A DNA stretch of 64,000 bases from UBA6489 sp942490775 (GCA_942490775.1 CALNYL010000005.1:7371-71370); one strand, 5' to 3'; positions 44,561 through 55,527 are shown, counted from the stretch's first letter. The notes: generated from the sequence alone by a model not told the origin. Program-made: numbers and translations.

Positions 44561-45664
44561 TTATCTCTTTATACCAACAACTCACATCAACTCCTCTTCA
44601 AACTTATCCAAACCAAAATCCCTAGCCCTCTTCTCACAATCTCCCCTCATCTCCAAACACCTCTCAGGAGTCAAGTAATCCACAGCCTTTATTACATCCT
44701 CAACCCTTCCTCACTCAGGTATCAAGTACCCAGTCTTTTTATGAATAACACTTTCTTTTATTCCTCACTCATCAACACCTAAAACAGGCTTTCAAGCGGA
44801 CATAGACTCCACAGGAACCATTCAAAAATCCTCATCAACAGGTATACAAATCCCAGCAATAGATTTTCATATATAATCAGTAAATCAAACATTTCAAGGA
44901 CAAGTCACAAACTTTATATTATCGTATCATTTTCAGATTTCAAAAATCTCCTCTTTCTGAGGGTCATTTTCTCAGTAGATAACTACTAGCTTTTTATCAG
45001 GCATCTCAGTAAAAGCTCTTACTATATTATCTATCCTCTTAGCTGTAGATAATCTTGAAACACTTACATAATAATCTCACTGTTCTATATATTTAAAACT
45101 ATCTATATCCACAGGTGGATATAATACTCTATCAGCCTTAACTCATATAAATTTCTTTAACCTAGCCTTTGTATTTTCAGAATTAGTCACTATCAAATCC
45201 ATTTTTTTAATATCACTCTCATACATCTTTTTAAAAACATACGAAATCAAATTAAAAGCAGGTCTTATAATAAAAGGAATTTTCTTTAGATAATCTTCTC
45301 TAAGGTCATAAAGATATCTAGGAGGAGTGTGACAATAATATATTTTTTTAGTATTCTTTCAAGCTTGTCTAACGGCACTTATACAATCTCAGCTAAAAAT
45401 TACAGTATCATATTCTTTTAGGAATTTTGTTTTAAAAAGAAATGCAAATTTTAGCTTTATATGCCTAAAGCCCTTTGCAAATATTTCGCTTGATACAGGT
45501 ATCAATTTTCCCTCAAATCATTCTTTTCTCAAATCAAAGCTTCATTTACTAAAAAATCCAGAAGCTACATCCGATTTAAGAATCTTTCACATCATTAGTA
45601 TTAGTCTTTCTCATCATCACTTATACAAGAAAGTATCATGTAGGATTATTGTTTTTTTAGGCAT
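44561..45664 (-). CDS. Glycosyltransferase, GT4 family
   Basis: 367 residues, ATG 45664, TAA 44561-44563. N-terminal Rossmann part with HDTFLYKGGGERLILMMGKI; middle NSENTKARLKKFIG; then VDIDSFKYI, YYVSVSRLSTAKRIDNIVRA, and the GT4 donor site EDFGMVPVESMSAGKPVLG with the E-x7-E pattern, followed by GGIKESV and KTGYLI. Transfers a sugar from a nucleotide-sugar to a lipid- or protein-bound acceptor, probably for surface glycan; the acceptor is unknown. Glycines in the GGGER and GGI loops include TGA codons. Confidence 0.88.
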
Positions 45665-45698
45665 GTTTTATACTTTTAAAAAATAAAATGAAAGATTT

Positions 45699-46040
45699 TT
45701 AACCACGATACTTTTTTCCATATTCTAAAAATTTAGGGAAAAAATATTTAATAAATAAGTCTATAATAAATCACAAAAATGCAAAAAACAATAAATGAAT
45801 CATTGTAGAATATATTATTGTAAAAAAGGTTATATTATATCAAAAGGGAAAATGTATCAGATAAAGACCTATTAAAGAAATATCAGAACCTTGTGAACAT
45901 TCAGCCATGGTATAATTTCCTAGAGAACAACTATTGCGAATTTCATAAAAATATTCAAATGCAAAAACTAAATGGATACCTAAAGATATTCATAAATAAA
46001 TTGCAGGGAAAAGTAAATATAAATTTTTATTTTTCTTCAT
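45699..46040 (-). CDS. Small membrane protein
   Basis: 113 residues, ATG 46040, TAA 45699-45701. Three predicted membrane helices: LYLLFPAIYLGISLGIHLVF, LIGLYLIHFPFGYNITFFTI, and MIHLLFFAFLGFIIDLFI, with a loop holding two cysteines (NSCSLGNYTMAECSQG). No family known to me. Its start overlaps the end of the Nudix gene by 14 bases, suggesting translational coupling. Confidence 0.6.
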
Positions 46041-46455
46041 AATCTAAAGTTTTTATAACTAAATCTGACTCCAGTAGAGCATATAAACTTTCATCTTTCA
46101 CAGGATAGTTTCTGATTTCATTCAAATTCACCCATTTATATGAAATATGCTCTTCACTAAGAACTATATCACTATTCAACATCTCACAAATATAGTTTTG
46201 AACCTTTACAGTTTTTTCATCAAAAGATCTATAAAAACTCCATTCTCATGCTTTTTCTAGAATCCTAGATTTTACTCCTAACTACTCTTCAATTTCTCTT
46301 ACAAGAGCAACTTCTTTTTCTTCTCAATCCTCAATCAAACCTCAAGGTAAATCCCAGTTATCAGTGTCACTGTTTTTAGGATTTCTTTGAAGAAGCAAGA
46401 TTTGTTTTTTATCATTTAGGATTATTGCTTTGACAGCAAAAGATCAGACAGGCAT
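46027..46455 (-). pseudogene. Nudix hydrolase with an in-frame TAG
   Basis: ATG 46455, TAA 46027-46029, 142 codons. The Nudix box is present: GGLIEDGEEKEVALVREIEE, then an amber codon (TAG at 46282-46284), then LGV. In the consensus GX5EX7REUXEEXGU the TAG falls at a variable position after the two glutamates, so a sense codon there has mutated or TAG is read through. The upstream part (AVKAIILNDKKQILLLQRN) and downstream part (EHISYKWVNLNEI) are normal for the family, which cleaves nucleoside diphosphates linked to another group. One base change (for example from GAG, AAG or CAG) would explain it. Confidence 0.75.
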
Positions 46456-46605
46456 AACAATAAATTTGGATTTTAAAAATTTAAAGCATTTTAAACATTT
46501 TTTCTTTTTTTCAAAAAATATTTATAAAAAAGCAAGAAGCTTAATTTAGAATAGTATTTTAAGTAATTTTATTAAGATTATTTGCCCTTTGATATCTTAA
46601 TAAAA

Positions 46606-47937
46606 CTAATCCACCACCAAAATCTGCTCATTAATCATCTTTAATCTTTCTCAAATCTCTCTTCATTCAAGTTCTGGATACTTTTCCATAATATCATAAC
46701 CAGTAAAAAACTTTTTAGTTTTTAAAATCTCCTTAAACTCATTATAAATCTGAACAATTTCATTAAAACTCTCAATATTCTGCGGTATTTTTCAATAGCA
46801 ATCAGCTTTTGATACAACAAGCAAGTCATCAAAATACTTATGCATCATAAGTTTTCTAGCTTTTAGTTTCCTCATCTTTGGAATACTAAAGGCTCTTAGA
46901 TGATGTGTTATTATAAAATAAATTTCATTTTCAAATGATTTTGGAAATTTTAGTCTTGGTGATATTTCTTCTTTAAATATTTCAGCTCACACATTATCAT
47001 GATTATAGTAGTGAGTTTCTCAGTCCTCTCATACAGAATAAGTTGGTCATTTTCATATATCATGTAGTAGAATAGTCCGAAGTAGAAGTAAAGACCACCC
47101 CCTAGCCCCCTCCTTATTAAGGAGGGGGGATTTCGATGTATTATTATTTTCCTCTTTTAAAAACTTATTCATCTCTTCTAAACACATCTTCGTATGAATC
47201 CAGACATCTCACTCTAGATGATATTTATTTCATCCACACTTATCCAAACAATCTAACTCTGGAAGAAATATTTTCAGAAATCATATCTTTTTAAGGTCTT
47301 CTAAAGCCTGTACATTATTTAGGTTTAAAAGAATTTTATCCAATTCTTGTTTAATTCTCTCTATAGGTAAATTTCTTAGCAGGGGAGTATGCTTTTCTAA
47401 AATACCCCAGTATTTTTCATCAGCCACTCTAAAACTATATTTATTTTTAAACCTAATAAACCTAAGAATCCTCAAAGCATCTTCTTGTATTCTATCTTCT
47501 ATATGTCCTACAAATCTTACAGTTTTATTTTTTATATCTTTTATTCAATTTTCTGGATCTATATATTTTTCAGTTTTAGGATTATAATATATAGAATTAA
47601 AAGTAAAATCCCTTCTTTTTGCTTCCTCTTCTACTGAGTCTGTAAACTCTACTTCCGCTGGTTTTCTATAATTTATACTTCAAATATCTTTTCTAAATGT
47701 TGTTAGTTCGAATGATTGTCATCACTCTAAAACTATACAAGTTCAGTATTTTTTACCCACCTCTCACACTATTTTTAAAACTTGTTTCATTTCACTTGGT
47801 TTTGCATCCGTTACTAGGTCTATATCTCAGTCAGTATTGTTATTTCATAGAATTTGTTCACGACAAAAACCTCATACGATGTACAAGGTTTTGTTTATTT
47901 TTTCGAGTTTATTTTGGATTGTTAGTATATTTTTCAT
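46606..47937 (-). CDS. cca: CCA tRNA nucleotidyltransferase with HD domain
   Basis: 443 residues, ATG 47937, TAG 46606-46608. Class II head domain: LYIVGGFCREQILG and NTDGDIDLVTD (the two metal-binding Asp), SFELTTFRKD, RRDFTFNSIYY (RRxxD), EDALRILRFIRFKNKYSF (ERxxxE-type helix region). The C-terminal half has an HD metal site (ILLHDIGKG, ITHHL). It adds or repairs the 3' CCA of tRNAs using CTP and ATP. In-frame palindrome at 47106-47128 encodes SKSPLLNKEGARGW, just before the HD motif. It is divergent from the NADAR gene, only 72 bases away. Confidence 0.92.
47106..47128. repeat. Palindrome inserted in frame in cca
   Basis: CCCCCTCCTTA TT AAGGAGGGGG, with ACCACCCCCTAG on the plus-strand left side resembling the outer arm of the element at 37877-37938 but without its partner arm. 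Confidence 0.85.
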
Positions 47938-48009
47938 ATTTTTTAGTGGTTATTTTTAGGTTTTTTCTTATAATATTCTAAACATTTTTATTTTTAAGTA
48001 AATTTTTTT

Positions 48010-48561
48010 ATGCACTACGATTTAGATTCTTTAAAAGATGGTATCAAACAATGAAAGAATTTTGAATATTTATTTTTCTGGTGACATCAACCTAGAAAAG
48101 ACTGAAAAATATGACCTTCTTGTTTTAGTCAATGGTTTGAATCTTCTTTTGTTGTTGATTGAGTAAAATATAATACATCTGAACATTGGATGATGGTAGA
48201 AAAGGCAAAGCTTTTTAATGATAATATTATTTCAAAAGAAATTTTAAATTCAAAGACTCCCATAGAAGTAAAAAAACTTGGTAGAAAAATAAAAAATTTT
48301 GATGAAAAAAAATGGTTAGAAGCTAGGTTTAATATAGTTGTTCAATGAAATATTTATAAATTCAAACAAAATGAGAAATTAAAAGAATTTCTACTATCTA
48401 CAGGTAATAAAATAATTGTTGAAGCTAGTCCTGTTGATAAAATCTGGGGAATATGAATGAGTTTTGATAACCCAAACTCAAATAATCCAGAATTATGGAA
48501 AGGACAAAATTTGCTAGGATTTGCTTTATGTAAAGTTAGAGATAAATTATTAGAAAACTAA
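48010..48561 (+). CDS. NADAR family protein (YbiA-like ADP-ribose/N-glycosidase fold)
   Basis: 183 residues, ATG 48010, TAA 48559-48561. Family signatures: FFWGHQP, CFSQWFESSFVVDGVKYNTS, SEHWMMVEKAKLF, LGRKIKNFDEKKWLEAR, GNIYKFKQN, VEASPVDKIWGIGMS. NADAR proteins of the YbiA group cleave N-glycosidic bonds in riboflavin pathway intermediates, and others remove ADP-ribose from nucleobases. The gene next to it (27 bases on, same strand) is kptA, which makes an ADP-ribose product, so a role in ADP-ribose handling is attractive here. The pathway link is inference. Confidence 0.88.
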
Positions 48562-48587
48562 CATTTTATTTTTTAAAAACATAAACT

Positions 48588-49127
48588 ATGAACCAAACAA
48601 AAATAAGCAAACTACTAAGCTATGTACTCAGACATAAACCTGAATCAATCAACATAACTCTAGATAAAAACTGATGGGCGAATATAGAAAAAATAATACA
48701 AAAATTCAAAGAATTTGAAAGTATAGATATAAGCTACCAGCAAATAAAAAAAATAGTAGAAGAAAATGATAAACAAAGATTTTCAATTAGTGAAGATCAG
48801 AAAATGATTAGAGCAAATCAATGACATAGTATAAATGTAGATTTAAACTTGAAACCCATAACCCCTCCTGAGTTTCTCTATCATGGAACAGCCACCAGAT
48901 TCTTAGAAAGTATAAAAGAAAAGTGACTAGTACCAATGAATCGTCAATTTGTGCATCTATCGTCAGATTTAGAAACAGCAAAAAATGTATGAACAAGACA
49001 TTGAAAACCAGTAGTTCTGAAAATACTAAGTAAAAAACTACATGAAAACGGGCATAATTTCTATATTTCAGAAAATTGAGTTTGGCTTTGCTCGGATATT
49101 TCTCCTGAATTTATTGAATTTTTTTAG
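48588..49127 (+). CDS. kptA: RNA 2'-phosphotransferase (KptA/Tpt1)
   Basis: 179 residues, ATG 48588, TAG 49125-49127; normal length. KISKLLSYVLRHKPESINIT (with the conserved Arg-His), RFSISEDQKMIRANQGHSIN (conserved R and NQGHS), LYHGTATRFLESIKEKGLVP, and VHLSSDLETAKNVGTRHGKP with the second Arg region. The enzyme moves a 2'-phosphate from RNA to NAD+, giving ADP-ribose 1'',2''-cyclic phosphate and nicotinamide. In bacteria its natural target is uncertain: RNA repair by 2'-phosphate-leaving ligases, or capping and ADP-ribosylation of nucleic acid ends. Operon partner NADAR lies upstream and the CCA enzyme is divergent. Confidence 0.92.
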
Positions 49128-49838
49128 TAATTTAAGCTTTTTTACTCCAAAGCAACTCAGTTTTCCATAACTTTTCAATCAACAAAAATCAGTCATTTTG
49201 AATCTTCTACTAAAGTTAGAGTATCTCATTTTCATTTTCAGGTATATTGATTCAATCGGGTTAGAACTTTTGTAACCTCATTTCAGTCAAATCTCTTTTT
49301 TTATAAAGTAAAAAAAAGAATTTGATAATTTCATTTCAGTCAAGTTTAGTTTCAACCTGACATATTTTCAATATGTATACACTTCATTATCCTCAACTAA
49401 TATTTGAATTTTCATCTCCTATTGCTGTTTTATAAATGTTCGCTAAACTGGATCTAGGGAATCTTTCTTCTTAAGTCATAAAGCAGTGTTATTAGGTGTT
49501 CTACTAAATAATCTCCCATCTCATAATCTTCTCTTTTTCTTCAGTATTTTTTCTTCTCTAGGATATTAATTTCCATTTGTTTAAACTATTCTTTTTCCAT
49601 TTTCATCTTCCAATAGAAAATTATATATTATCTAATTCATACTTTTTCAATCTAGTTCTAACTCAAAGATATATTCTACTCAATCTTTCTAAAGAACTAA
49701 AATCGTCTTGATTTTCTATCTGTCATATATTTTTCACTCTTTTACATCTTCACCATATATATATAATTATTCATAATGTTAGTTCTTTTGGTCAACACTA
49801 AACTTCTTGCATTAATTTTATTTATTCAAATATTCTTT
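49128..49838. other. Decayed minus-strand coding region
   Basis: About 700 bases without an intact gene on either strand. Minus-strand stretches such as LSRIYLGVRTRLKKYELDNI read like coding DNA but are broken repeatedly by TAA/TAG and frame changes. Probably the eroded end of the gene whose fragment lies at 49839-50254. No RNA gene seen. Confidence 0.45.
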
Positions 49839-50254
49839 CTAAGATTCATCCCTTCAAAATCTCCAGGTAACTTCATTTCAACTCACAATATCTCATTTTC
49901 TTATAGAATTATTACCAAGTGATTCATTTAATTTTATTTTATTTGCTTCCATAAGCTTATAATCTTTTTCTTCTTCTAGAAATATTTTACTTCTTGGGGT
50001 ATAACCTTCATGTGATTTACCTATTCAGTCACCATTTTTATCTTCTAAAAAAGCTAATATTTGGTACCATCATCAACCTCTTGAAGTAAGTCATATAATA
50101 TATTCACTTCCATTTGGATCTAAAAGTTCTTCTTTATTTATTCCTGAAATCTTCATCAATTTTAATGTAAGTCATACAAAATAATCTTCAATTCAAAAAA
50201 CTATTTTTTTCATTTCAAACAATAACCTCTTTTCAAAAAGTGCATATTTTTCAT
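49839..50254 (-). pseudogene. Fragment related to the pilin-like protein at 43651
   Basis: The minus strand reads NKEELLDPNGSEYIIGLTSR, then GGGWYQILAFLEDKNGDGIG, KSHEGYTPRSKIFLEEE, ending at TAG 49839-49841. DPNGSEYIIGLT matches DPNGSEYVIAVT of the pilin-like protein at 43651, and GYTPRSK matches its TYSPRQE. A frame break by a run of seven A near 50210 cuts it from any start. Likely a decayed pilin gene. Confidence 0.5.
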
Positions 50255-50260
50255 CTATAT

Positions 50261-50777
50261 TTACCAAGATTTTGCATATTCTACAATTTCATTTATGATT
50301 GAAGTTCTATTAGCTATTTTACTTGTGCCCAGAGAATAAATTCTTAAATCTGCCTCCCTTTTAAGATTACCATTACGAGCTATAAGCCTCTCATTTATAT
50401 TTTCTTCAATTTTTTGCCTTTCTGAATCTGATAAACTATTATAAAAAGCCAATTCTACTTTTGCTCATAAGTACTTCAAAATAATCAAGAACTCGTACTT
50501 TCTTTTTGATGGAATTTTACTTTTAGCAACTCTTTTTTTTAGAGACTCTATTCTTAGCATTCTTTTTTTTATTTCCTCTCTATTTCAGTCTAAAAACTCT
50601 ATTAATTTATTTGTTCTACTTATATAGATTTTTAAATTTTCCTTCTTTTTTTAGATTATTTCTAGCCACGATTATTTTTTTAGCTGAAACAGATTGAAAA
50701 TAATCTCAAGCATAAGCTGAAAATATATTGGTAACTAAAAATAGTCCCACAATTATAAAAAATATTATTTTTTTCAT
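50261..50777 (-). pseudogene. Short exported protein with one frame break
   Basis: ATG 50777 gives a signal peptide (MKKIIFFIIVGLFLVTNIFS, AYA) and KKIIVARNNLKKEGKFKNLY, then TAG. One base over, the frame continues SRTNKLIEFLDGNREEIKKR and runs helically to ...NEIVEYAKSW, stop TAA at 50261-50263. Minus one base the gene has 172 codons. Charged helical secreted protein, no known family. Confidence 0.55.
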
Positions 50778-50815
50778 ATTTTATTATTTTTAAAGTGATA
50801 AATATTAATTTCTCT

Positions 50816-53041
50816 CTATTCCTCAAATACATCTTCAAGTGAAATAGTATCTTTAGGCTCTTGTATTTCTACATTTTTATACTTTACCACAGAATTATTT
50901 TTAAGCTTAAATTCTATTATATTTTTTCCATCAGAAATAACACTAAGCAGTAAATCAAAAAGATTTTTATCTCCTCTTCTATCAATTTCAATATCAAAAT
51001 TTCAATTCACTTTTTCCGCACTTTCATCTTTCTCCTGCTTCTCCCAAGAAGTATATCAGTTTATATAAAACTCTCCTGTTGTTTCTGAAAGTTGCATTAT
51101 TCATTTAAAATCAGTTGTTCACTTTTTATAAATTCAATTTTCTCAATATTTATCTGTTTCTAAACAAGTAGATAATTCATAAGCTGAATTTTCTATTCAA
51201 ACCTTATTTTTTCAGACTTTATATTTATACCCAAATTTACAACCATCTATTTCTACTGCTCCTAAAGGATCTTTTGGCATTTTTTCTATAAAGGTTAGTA
51301 CTCAAGCTTTATCGGAATAATTATTATTAAAGAAACTCTCTTTGGTTGGATATTCTGCAGTATCTTGATAAGTTTGTTCAATCGCTGATCTTAACATACT
51401 GATATCAAGCATTCTTAATGAGTCTCTTGCTTCTGCTTCATTATAAAACAAAATAGTATCTAACTCTATTTCATTTTTTAGTTTCAAATAATCTTTTTCA
51501 AAACTACCATTATGCTTTACATTAAAAATCTTTTTTCATTTCCTTTCATAGCTTGTATTACCTGATATATTTCAATCCTTCAAGTTTATACTAGATTTTA
51601 GTTGTTCTATTCACTGTTTTACCAATAAATCAAGATTAGAATTTTCTAATTTTAAACTAGAATCAAGTTCATCTTTTATTTTTCAACTATAAGATATATA
51701 TTTAAATTTATTATTTTCATCAAGCTCAGATTTTAGCTTAAAATCAACATCTCATCTTTGTACATATAAATCAAAATCTAGTTTTTCATTTTTCACATAT
51801 GATAATTCCAATCACTCATAAGTATTAGAATATTGAGGAGGAGTAATCTCTAAAAATACTTTTTTTATTTCCTCATCAGTAAAAGTAAAATATCATCATA
51901 GCTTTTCTAAAACCGCAGAATCTTTTAACACAAATGTTATTTTAGTTTCATTTCATATTTCCATATAAATATCCCGTATTTCTTCTAATTCTCTTAGCAT
52001 TTCAGTATAGTCTCTATCTGAACAATCCCTAGAACCAAATCAATTAAAAATACTTAATATACTTTTTGATACATTACATCCTTGCTTAGTTGGAACTAAA
52101 TAGTATTTATTTCACTCTTTTTTATCTAACTTAAAAAGAGGTTCAGATAAGTATTCTTCTAGAATACTTGGTGAAATATTTTTAGAAAATTCAAAGGTTC
52201 AAAGTTCTTTTCAGTTTTCAATTACTATATACTTTTCTTGTTCTGCTATTTTATTAATAGAATCAGCAAAATACTCAATTTCATTTACTCCGATATTTGT
52301 AATATCAAAATCCTTTAGTAGTAAATAAAGCTTAGAATCTTTTAATACATAATCCATAAAAGAAGAAAGCTCAACTTTTACATCCTCACCTTGAATTTTA
52401 GCATTTACCGAAGCTAATAAATTTCATTTTCAATTAAAGGCATCTTTACTAATTTTTAGAATATAGTCACTAAAATCTATTTTTGCATCAATAGTTCCAA
52501 ATCATAAAAAATCTCCTAACTTCAAACTTGTTGAAAAATCTCATTTTGTTTCATACCCCATTGATTTCTGAATATCTTTAATTGGTGACATAATAAGCAT
52601 CGACTGTAATTTCAGTATCTCTCTTTCAACTAGATCCTCATCGGAACCAGCAAGAGTATTATTATCAGTACTTTCGACTACATAATCTGGATTAATATTA
52701 TACAAAGATATATTTACCTTAGCATCTAAATAGTTAATAATTTTTAAAAGCTTATCTTTATCTGACTTTGAAATCTTACTATTATTAATTCTCTCCCTTA
52801 GCCCCTTTAATCTATCCATTCTATTTTCCAATTCTTTTTTATTCTCTTTTATGTGATTTATTAAATCATCACTTCTTTTTATATACATATTCAACCCTTT
52901 ATCTTTTTCCAGTACTTTTCTTGTTATAATAACCTTTTTTACAAGACTAGATTGTGTAGTATTCGTTGCATAAATTGAAAAACTAGTAACAAAAGGTAAA
53001 GCAATAACAAACAAAAGCAAACAGACCAATATTTTTTTCAT
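50816..53041 (-). CDS. Large exported protein with embedded pilin-like segment
   Basis: 741 residues, ATG 53041, TAG 50816-50818. Signal peptide MKKILVCLLLFVIALPFVTS; then a coiled-coil stretch (NKKELENRMDRLKGLRERIN), long beta-rich region with repeated motifs of the form KxxxKDGNIxGxTxYE and YISYSGKIKDELDSSLKLEN, as in DUF-type outer-surface scaffolds. At about residues 525-610 there is a segment like a pilin core without its hydrophobic helix: RDSLRMLDISMLRSAIEQTY, then QDTAEYPTKESF and PKDPLGAVEIDGCKFGYKYK with two cysteines. The adhesins have SRKTNISNISTSLEIFSVKS then GSYPVPTD at the same relative place. Function unknown; surface location likely. Confidence 0.65.
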
Positions 53042-53161
53042 GAACTTTTTTTATAAAATAAGTAAATACCTAAAAGATAGTTACTTAAATTAAAACATAT
53101 AATATTAAATGTGTCAAATTTTAAAATTCTATTCTATCCAGAGTGAAAAGAGATAATCTTT

Positions 53162-53791
53162 TTAAGATTTCTTGAACTTAAAAACAATAGACAATACAGC
53201 AAAAGCTATTCACACAATCATCAATAAATTATTGTAAAAAACATCTATTTCAAATAATCATTTACTCTCAAAAACCATAAGAAAAAATACTAATATAAAT
53301 ACAAAACTAGTCTTAACTTTTCAGTAAATATTTGCTTTCTTTTCCATCTTAAGTTTATCCAACAAAATTCTAGAAAACTGTCATAATATATCAATTATTA
53401 TAAATACAAACACTAAATATAAATTAATCTTTGACATAAAAGCAAAATATAATAATGCTACACAATAAACAATCTTATCAGCTAAAGGATCCAAACTCTT
53501 TCATAATTCACTCTGTAAATTACATCACCTAGCAATAATTCAGTCAGTCGCATCTAATATGGCGGAAAAAACAAATAACAATACAGCCAAGGTCTCCATT
53601 CCATAATAAAATAGAAACATAGCAATAAAACTCAAAAATACCCTAAAAATACTTATCTGATTTGGGTGAAATATTTTATGATTAACAATAAATTTTCTTG
53701 ATTTTTTATTTCTAACAAAAAAATTGCTTAAATAAATTGTTCAATAAACTATTATACTTGAAAGAATAACTTCTATGATAAGATTACTCAT
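53162..53791 (-). CDS. pgsA: CDP-alcohol phosphatidyltransferase (phosphatidylglycerophosphate synthase-like)
   Basis: 209 residues, ATG 53791, TAA 53162-53164, about six membrane helices. The signature DG-x2-AR-x8-G-x3-D-x3-D is complete: DATDGIIARGCNLQSELGKS then LDPLADK. It joins CDP-diacylglycerol to glycerol-3-phosphate (or another alcohol) with loss of CMP. It overlaps the upstream pgpA by 19 bases. With PgpA and the CarS-like gene it forms a compact route from phosphatidate to phosphatidylglycerol. Confidence 0.88.
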
Positions 53792-54276
53792 AATTTAACT
53801 AAGATTAAATAAACTATTATACAAACAACTCAAGAAAAAACTCATGCTACAACATCATCCAATAAAACTCACAATCCTCATAATACATTTTTATCAATAT
53901 ATCATATTAAAGAAGGCTTAAGTATATCAAAAAATCTAAAAAGTACAAAACCCAAAATTAATATAAAAATATTTTTAGTGAAAAAAAGTATTATACCAGC
54001 ACAAATAAACATTCAAACAAATTCATCTATAACAATAGACGAATTATCATGACTACCAACTCTTTTTTCATAGCCATTTATTATAGGAATAGAAATAATA
54101 AATACAAACAAAGCTATAACGAATATAAAACCATTTTTTATATGAAATACAAATAGTAAAACAACTAAAAATAAAAAACTAAAAATACTTCAAAAAGTTC
54201 ATGGACTAAAAGGTATTTTTCCAGAATAAAAAAAGGTCAGAAATATAGTTTCAAGAAATCTTACGAAATTATTCAT
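53773..54276 (-). CDS. pgpA: Phosphatidylglycerophosphatase A
   Basis: 167 residues, ATG 54276, TAG 53773-53775. Motifs: PFSPGTFGSIF, HDNSSIVIDEFVGMFI and LKPSLIYIDKNVLGGLGVLL followed by DDVVAG. Three to four membrane helices. Removes the phosphate from phosphatidylglycerophosphate. Under the standard code it would end at a TGA at the pgsA start; with TGA = Gly it reads six codons further (KLGVILS), overlapping pgsA by 19 bases. Confidence 0.9.
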
Positions 54277-54373
54277 TTTTATTTAAAGTTTTAAGTAGAG
54301 ACATCCATTTATGGTGTCTTTTATAATAAGTACATTTAGAAATATTAGATTTCCTAATAAGGTTTAGTATATA

Positions 54374-54922
54374 TTAATACCGAACATTCTTTAATCAAAG
54401 TAAGTATGAAATAGTATTAGAAAATAAACTTATAATAGGAGATAAAATTATTAAAAATATTATTCACCAAATAGAAGGTATATATATAAATGAAAATAAT
54501 AAAATACTTGCTAATATATAATCTACTCAGTCCCAAAAAAACCAAGCTTCTCAAGGTTTTTTTCATATTTTTCTTTTAAAAAAGCTTTCTACTATATCTC
54601 AAAATAAAGCTCAAAATCACTGTAAAAATCATACAAGTACAGCTAATGAATAACTAGTAACTGTTCGATAATATTCTACTGTGATAAATTTTATTCAAGT
54701 TTTACTTAGAAACTTATATTCTAGTAGAGAAAATATTATAGCAATAAACACTCAAAAAATAAATCATCTATATGTTTTATTTTTTCAAAATATTCTTTCA
54801 TTAATAGGCTTGTTGAATTTAGAAATAAAGGGAATATTTTTTACTACAACAGGAACTCCATTGGCTATAAATGTTGGAGCAAATAAAATTACTAAGAATA
54901 TGAAGTATTGTATAATTTGCAT
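54374..54922 (-). CDS. CarS-like CDP-lipid synthase (CDP-archaeol synthase family)
   Basis: 182 residues, ATG 54922, TAA 54374-54376, about five membrane helices. APTFIANGVPVVVKN, NERIFGKNKTYRGFIFGVFI, and GFLQGFGALFGDIVESFFKR then KIGKKPGEAWFFWDGVDYIL match the CarS/DUF46 family: N-G-x-P, K-T-x-RG, G-DxxxSFxKRRxG-xxPG and D-x-x-D-Y. CarS makes CDP-archaeol in archaea; bacterial members stand in for CdsA in CPR and others. Followed, 97 bases on, by pgpA and pgsA, so it most likely makes CDP-diacylglycerol here (inference). Confidence 0.82.
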
Positions 54923-55081
54923 ATTTATATTTTTATTTGGATTTAAAACTCTAGAATAAGATAACTTTTTTTATTGTAAATACAAATTTTTTCAAAAAAA
55001 TACAATAAAATTCTTTTTATTTACTATATATTTTATAATACTTAATGGATTGGTCTTTGTAAAATATAATTTTTGTTTTAA

Positions 55082-55456
55082 ATGAATGGTTTAGAAACGG
55101 TTACATATATTATAATTCCATGAGCTATGGTGCTTATGGTTTTAGTTTATTTATTATTTAACATTGAGAGGTTTATATTATGTGTTAAATCTAATTATAT
55201 AGAAGATCTAGTTTATTATGTTTTTAATTATAAAATCTACTTCAAAAAAGATGAAGAAAATAGTTTTAGAGAATTAATTTGAAAGTATAATTGAAATATT
55301 TTAGAAGATAACTTTTTTGAGGGGGAAATTATTTGAAGTTATTATATTAACGAGAAATGATTATCAAATTATAAGCAGTATAAAAAACTTATATTTCAAA
55401 TGAGAGAAGATAACTTTGAATGGTTTAAAAAAGATTTAAGCTTAGTGAAAGTTTAG
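55082..55456 (+). CDS. Small membrane-anchored hypothetical protein
   Basis: 124 residues, ATG 55082, TAG 55454-55456. One N-terminal membrane helix (VTYIIIPGAMVLMVLVYLLF) and a charged cytoplasmic or external part with SFRELIGKYNGNILEDNFFE. No family known. Stand-alone between the lipid cassette (divergent) and the CARDB gene (convergent). Confidence 0.55.
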
Positions 55457-55479
55457 GAAAATCAGAAGTTTAATGATAA

Positions 55480-55519
55480 TAAAAAAGAGTCAGTGATTTA
55501 AATCACTGACTCTTTTTTT
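55480..55519. terminator. Strong two-way hairpin terminator
   Basis: AAAAAAGAGTCAGTGATT / AATCACTGACTCTTTTTT, joined by TAA-type loop bases. Serves both the gene at 55082 and the convergent CARDB gene. Confidence 0.92.
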
Positions 55520-55527
55520 GTAGATTA

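Noticed and set aside
47690..47720. tRNA-like GTTCGAATG segment
   Set aside because: It lies inside the conserved cca coding frame and lacks acceptor and anticodon stems.
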